Assembly (NCBI GenBank): GCA_038143435.1
Contig: JAYQLX010000002.1
Location: 62,001 to 126,000, forward strand
Direction of reading: 5' to 3'
Length of the DNA stretch: 64,000 nt
Source: UBA8337 sp038143435
GTDB taxonomy: Bacteria; Pseudomonadota; Alphaproteobacteria; RS24
Shown one piece after another: positions 60,491-64,000 of this stretch; the first letter of the stretch is position 1; each line of letters begins with the position of its first letter. The translations under genes and the position numbers were made by a program. Under the pieces are notes generated by a model, which was not told the origin of the DNA, ran no database searches, and was given only the letters and a program-made list of their open reading frames with translations.

Positions 60491-61661
60491 GACAGATATA
60501 GCAAAGCCGGATTTGCGTCCGGCGCGACCTGATTTTTCGTCCGGACCATGCGCCAAGCGCCCGGGCTATTCCTTACAAGCATTGGAAGAAGCGGTTTTGG
60601 GCCGCTCGCACCGCTCTAAGCCCGGTAAAGCGCGCCTCGCTGCGGCGATTGACAAAACCCGCGCCATTTTGGGCGTGCCGGATGATTATCGCATCGGCAT
60701 TGTGCCGGCATCTGACACCGGCGCCTATGAAATGGCCATGTGGACCATGCTGGGCGCGCGGGGCTTGGATATTCTCGGCTGGGAAAGCTTCGGCAAGGGC
60801 TGGATTACCGATGCGGTGAAACAGCTGAAACTCGACGATATTCGCGTTATGGAAGCCGATTATGGCGCGCTGCCCGATTTGGGTGGGGTCGCCTTCACCC
60901 GCGATGTCGCCTTTACCTGGAACGGCACAACCTCGGGCGTGCGCGTGCCAAATGGCGATTGGATTGCCGATGACCGCGAAGGGCTGACCTTATGCGATGC
61001 CACCTCAGCCGCTTTTGCGATGGACTTGCCGTGGGACAAGCTCGATGTCACCACCTATAGCTGGCAAAAAGTGCTGGGCGGCGAGGGCGGCCACGGCATG
61101 CTTATTCTTTCCCCGCGCGCCGTTGCGCGGCTGGAAAGCTATACGCCAAGCTGGCCGCTGCCGAAAATCTTCCGCCTGACCAAAGCCGGTGCGCTGATTG
61201 AGGGCATATTCAAAGGCGAGACCATCAACACGCCGTCCATGCTGGCGCTGGAAGATTATATTGATGCGCTGGATTGGGCCGACGGTTTGGGCGGCATGAA
61301 AGGCCTTTTGGGCCGCGTCGCCGACAACAATAAAGTGCTGAATGATTGGGTCGCCGCCACCGATTGGGTGGCCAATTTGTGCGAAGAGGCGGCCAATCAA
61401 TCAACCACCAGCGTGTGCCTGAAAATCGTCGATGCAGATGTGCTGGCGATGGATGCAGACGCACAAGCGGCGCTGGCCAAGCGCATTGCCGCGCTGCTCG
61501 ATGAAGAAGGCGTCGCCTATGATATCGGCGCTTATCGCGACGCGCCCGCGGGCTTGCGCATTTGGGCCGGGGCGACGGTAGATGCCGCCGACCTTGCCGC
61601 CCTGACCCCCTGGCTCGATTGGGCCTTTCAAACTGCCAAAATGGAGGCGCAAAATGCCTAA
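60489..61661 (+). CDS. serC: Phosphoserine aminotransferase
   Basis: PLP enzyme making phosphoserine. 390 residues, alphaproteobacterial subtype beginning with RPARPDFSSGPCAKRPG and LGRSHRSKPGKARL. The PLP-binding Lys lies in YSWQKVLGGEGGHGML; VTWNGTTSGVRVPNG-type active site seen as FTWNGTTSGVRVPNGDW. GGAAGGG precedes the ATG within the leader RNA. Overlaps serA by 8 bases. Confidence 0.95.
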   Translation: MTDIAKPDLRPARPDFSSGPCAKRPGYSLQALEEAVLGRSHRSKPGKARLAAAIDKTRAILGVPDDYRIGIVPASDTGAYEMAMWTMLGARGLDILGWESFGKGWITDAVKQLKLDDIRVMEADYGALPDLGGVAFTRDVAFTWNGTTSGVRVPNGDWIADDREGLTLCDATSAAFAMDLPWDKLDVTTYSWQKVLGGEGGHGMLILSPRAVARLESYTPSWPLPKIFRLTKAGALIEGIFKGETINTPSMLALEDYIDALDWADGLGGMKGLLGRVADNNKVLNDWVAATDWVANLCEEAANQSTTSVCLKIVDADVLAMDADAQAALAKRIAALLDEEGVAYDIGAYRDAPAGLRIWAGATVDAADLAALTPWLDWAFQTAKMEAQNA

Positions 61662-63231
61662 AGTATTGATTGCAGATAAAATGAGCCCGGCCGCCGAGCA
61701 GATTTTCAAAGATCGCGGCGTTGAGGTGGATGTGATTACCGGCCTCGATAAGGACGAGCTGATTAAAATCATCGGCGCGTATGACGGCATGGCCGTGCGC
61801 TCTTCCACCAAAGCGACACCGCCGGTTTTGGAAGCGGCGAAAAACATGAAAGTCATCGGTCGCGCCGGTATTGGCGTCGATAATATCGACCTGCCGACCG
61901 CCACGCAAAAAGGCATTGTGGTGATGAACACGCCGTTCGGCAATTCCATCACCACGGCCGAGCACGCCATTGCCATGATGTTTGCGCTGGCACGGCAAAT
62001 CCCCGAAGCCAATGCCTCCACCCATGACGGCAAATGGGAAAAATCGCGTTTTATGGGTGTGGAACTGACCGGCAAGACGCTGGGCGTTGTCGGCTGCGGC
62101 AATATCGGCTCCATTGCCGCCACCCGCGCTTTGGGCCTGAAAATGAAAGTGGTCGCCTTTGACCCGTTTCTGACGCCGGAGCGCGCATTGGAAATCGGCG
62201 TTGAAAAAGCCGAGCTTGATGATGTTTTGGCGCGCGCCGATTTCATCACACTGCACACGCCGCTGACCGACAAAACGCGCAATATCATCAATGCCGAGGC
62301 ACTGGCCAAATGCAAAAAGGGCGTGCGCATCATCAATTGCGCGCGCGGCGGCTTGATTGACGAAAAAGCGCTAAAAGAAGCCCTGGAAAGCGGCCATGTC
62401 GCCGGTGCCGCGCTCGATGTGTTTGAAGAAGAACCGGCCAAAGACAATGCGCTGTTCAATATGGAAAACGTTGTTTGCACACCGCATCTCGGCGCGTCGA
62501 CCTCTGAGGCGCAGGAAAATGTCGCCCTACAAGTGGCTGAACAAATGGCCGATTATCTGATGACCGGCGCGGTGACCAATGCCATCAACATGCCGTCCAT
62601 TTCGGCCGAAGACGCACCGCGTTTGCGCCCCTATGTGGCACTGGCCGAGCAGTTGGGCCTGTTTGCCGGTCAATTGACCGAAAGCGGCATTGAAGGCGCG
62701 GAGATTGAATATGTCGGCGATGTCAGCGAATTGAACGTGGCGCCGCTCACCTCGGCCATTATGGCCGGTCTGTTGCGCCCGCTTTTGGCCGACGTCAATA
62801 TGGTGTCGGCGCCGGCCATCGCGAAAGAGCGCGGCATCACCGTGTCTGAGGTGAAGCGCGACTCCACCGGCGCATTTGACAGCTATATTCGCCTGACGCT
62901 GAAAACCGAGCGGCAGCAGCGCTCGGTCGCCGGCACGGTGTTTTCTGACGGCAAGCCGCGCATCATTCAGGTTAAGGGCATTAATATTCACGCCGAGCTT
63001 GCGCCGCGTGTGCTTTATGTCACCAATACGGACGCGCCGGGCTTTATCGGCGCGCTGGGCAGTGCGCTGGGCCAGCACGGCATTAATATTGCCAGCTTCC
63101 AACTGGGCCGTGAAAAGCCCGGGGGCGACGCCATTTCATTGGTCAATATTGACAATGAAGCGAGCGCCGATGTGCTGAAAGAATTGGAAGCCCTGCCGCA
63201 AGTGGTGCATATTAAGCAACTGAGTTTCTAG
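61654..63231 (+). CDS. serA: D-3-phosphoglycerate dehydrogenase
   Basis: First enzyme of serine synthesis. 525 residues, long form with intervening and ACT domains. Nucleotide motif GVVGCGNIGSIAA, substrate Arg/His segments INCARGGLIDEKALKEAL and TPHLGASTSEAQE, C-terminal ACT domain with PGFIGALGSALGQHGINIAS. Feedback control by serine is typical of the family. Intact; downstream of serC in one operon. Confidence 0.96.
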   Translation: MPKVLIADKMSPAAEQIFKDRGVEVDVITGLDKDELIKIIGAYDGMAVRSSTKATPPVLEAAKNMKVIGRAGIGVDNIDLPTATQKGIVVMNTPFGNSITTAEHAIAMMFALARQIPEANASTHDGKWEKSRFMGVELTGKTLGVVGCGNIGSIAATRALGLKMKVVAFDPFLTPERALEIGVEKAELDDVLARADFITLHTPLTDKTRNIINAEALAKCKKGVRIINCARGGLIDEKALKEALESGHVAGAALDVFEEEPAKDNALFNMENVVCTPHLGASTSEAQENVALQVAEQMADYLMTGAVTNAINMPSISAEDAPRLRPYVALAEQLGLFAGQLTESGIEGAEIEYVGDVSELNVAPLTSAIMAGLLRPLLADVNMVSAPAIAKERGITVSEVKRDSTGAFDSYIRLTLKTERQQRSVAGTVFSDGKPRIIQVKGINIHAELAPRVLYVTNTDAPGFIGALGSALGQHGINIASFQLGREKPGGDAISLVNIDNEASADVLKELEALPQVVHIKQLSF

Positions 63232-63249
63232 CAAAGAGGGGACAGGCAT

Positions 63250-64000
63250 ATGGCCAATGTTGTAGTCATCGGCTCGCAATGGGGCGATGAGGGCAAAGGC
63301 AAAATTGTGGATTGGCTGAGCCTGCGCGCCGATGTGGTGGCGCGTTTTCAGGGCGGCCATAATGCCGGTCATACGCTGGTCATTAATGGCGAGGTGTATA
63401 AGTTATCCCTCTTGCCGTCGGGCATTGTGCGCGAGGGCAAGCTGTCGGTCATCGGCAATGGTGTGGTGGTCGACCCGTGGGCTCTGTTGTCTGAGATTGA
63501 CACTTTGCGCGGGCAGGGCGTTGCCGTCTCACCCGAAAATTTGAAGATTGCCGAAAATGCGACGCTGATTTTGCCGCTGCACCAAGAGTTGGATGCGGCG
63601 CGCGAAAGCGCCAATGCGGGCGTTAAAATCGGCACCACCAAGCGCGGCATTGGCCCGGCCTATGAAGACAAGGTGGGCCGCCGCGCCCTGCGCCTCACCG
63701 ATTTGGCTGACCCCGATACACTCGACGCGAAAATTGAAAACCTGCTGGTACATCACAATACGCTGCGCCGTGGGCTGGCCTTGCCGGAATTTGACGGGGC
63801 CGAGCTGAAAGCCAAGCTGATGGATATTGCGCCGCAACTGACCCCCTATATGGCGCCGGTGTGGCGGCTGCTGGACGAAGCGCGCCGCGCCGGTCAGCGC
63901 ATTTTGTTTGAGGGCGCGCAAGGCGTGCTGCTTGATGTTGACCACGGCACATATCCGTTTGTCACCTCCTCCAACACCATTGCCGGACAGGCGGCGACCG
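63250..64000 (+). CDS. purA: Adenylosuccinate synthetase, N-terminal part (cut by window end)
   Basis: First step from IMP to AMP. 250 residues are present before the window ends. The GTP-binding head MANVVVIGSQWGDEGKGKIVDWL, QGGHNAGHTLVI, KIGTTKRGIGPAYEDK and EGAQGVLLDVDHGTYPFVTSSN are all canonical. It follows serA by 18 bases; cotranscription is possible. Confidence 0.96.
   Translation, partial: MANVVVIGSQWGDEGKGKIVDWLSLRADVVARFQGGHNAGHTLVINGEVYKLSLLPSGIVREGKLSVIGNGVVVDPWALLSEIDTLRGQGVAVSPENLKIAENATLILPLHQELDAARESANAGVKIGTTKRGIGPAYEDKVGRRALRLTDLADPDTLDAKIENLLVHHNTLRRGLALPEFDGAELKAKLMDIAPQLTPYMAPVWRLLDEARRAGQRILFEGAQGVLLDVDHGTYPFVTSSNTIAGQAAT

Noticed and set aside
1..64000. CRISPR arrays, insertion sequences, prophage or integron
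   Set aside because: No direct repeat series, transposase, integrase or phage structural gene was seen. The only sign of acquired DNA is the short Vsr scar.

Overview
This window is core chromosome of an alphaproteobacterium. The evidence is gene content and order: a split F0 operon atpI-atpB-atpE-atpF'-atpF, a COG4111-type NadQ regulator beside nadABC, the tkt-gap-pgk-fba cluster, zapA-6S RNA-5-FCL ligase, ruvCAB-ybgC-tolQRAB-pal-cpoB-tilS-ftsH-folP-glmM, and a serC leader RNA ahead of serC-serA. An acuI-type acrylyl-CoA reductase fits a marine or DMSP-exposed lifestyle but does not prove it. The genus cannot be fixed from the sequence. There are no tRNAs, rRNAs, insertion sequences, prophage genes or CRISPR arrays that I can see.

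Layout. 1-2.7 kb: end of an unknown gene, then the ATP synthase F0 operon. 2.7-5.3 kb (minus): a soluble lytic transglycosylase and a family-4 uracil-DNA glycosylase. 5.4-17.9 kb: ETF-ubiquinone oxidoreductase, a TPR protein, ispE, a polyprenyl synthase, a TrmN6-like methyltransferase, glyQS, ppdK and a SleB-like hydrolase. 17.9-23.7 kb (minus): a KAS III-like enzyme, nadQ and nadABC, with a probable operator before nadA. 23.8-32.9 kb: a mixed set (ygfZ, a glycosyltransferase, pyrC, acuI, an SDR, DUF192, SRAP, VOC, Sua5, MBL hydrolase). 33-36.8 kb: xseB-ispA-dxs-tlyA. 36.8-42.1 kb (minus): tkt-gap-pgk-fba with a terminator. 42.3-47.5 kb: DUF4164-zapA, 6S RNA, 5-FCL ligase, a YmdB-like phosphodiesterase, yebC and ruvCAB. 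47.5-55.1 kb: a lipoprotein (minus), then the Tol-Pal cluster and tilS. 55.2-64 kb: ftsH, folP, glmM, thiD, an AT-rich scar with a Vsr remnant, then serC-serA-purA (purA cut by the window end).

The most important property of the sequence is that about 40 single-base (rarely two-base) indels split roughly 26 genes, including essential ones (glyS, dxs, gap, pgk, tkt, ispE, tilS, tolB). Each break can be repaired by adding or removing one or two bases, which restores a conserved family motif. Many breaks lie in mononucleotide runs (for example T5 where T6 is expected). The economical reading is uncorrected long-read or low-coverage assembly error, not gene decay or a recoding system. Broken genes are therefore annotated as whole genes with the break points listed. 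One further lesion is an in-frame TAA at a conserved metal-ligand Glu codon of the YmdB-like gene.

Functionally the window joins energy conservation (F0, ETF-QO, PPDK, lower glycolysis), isoprenoid synthesis (dxs, ispE, ispA, polyprenyl synthase), NAD synthesis with its own regulator, envelope maintenance (Tol-Pal, Slt, glmM, FtsH) and recombination (RuvABC). No clearly new multi-gene system was found. The most useful non-coding signals are the NadQ-type operator, the serC leader that can pair with the serC ribosome binding site and start codon, the 6S RNA with its promoter, an inverted repeat in the tkt upstream region, and the Vsr scar.
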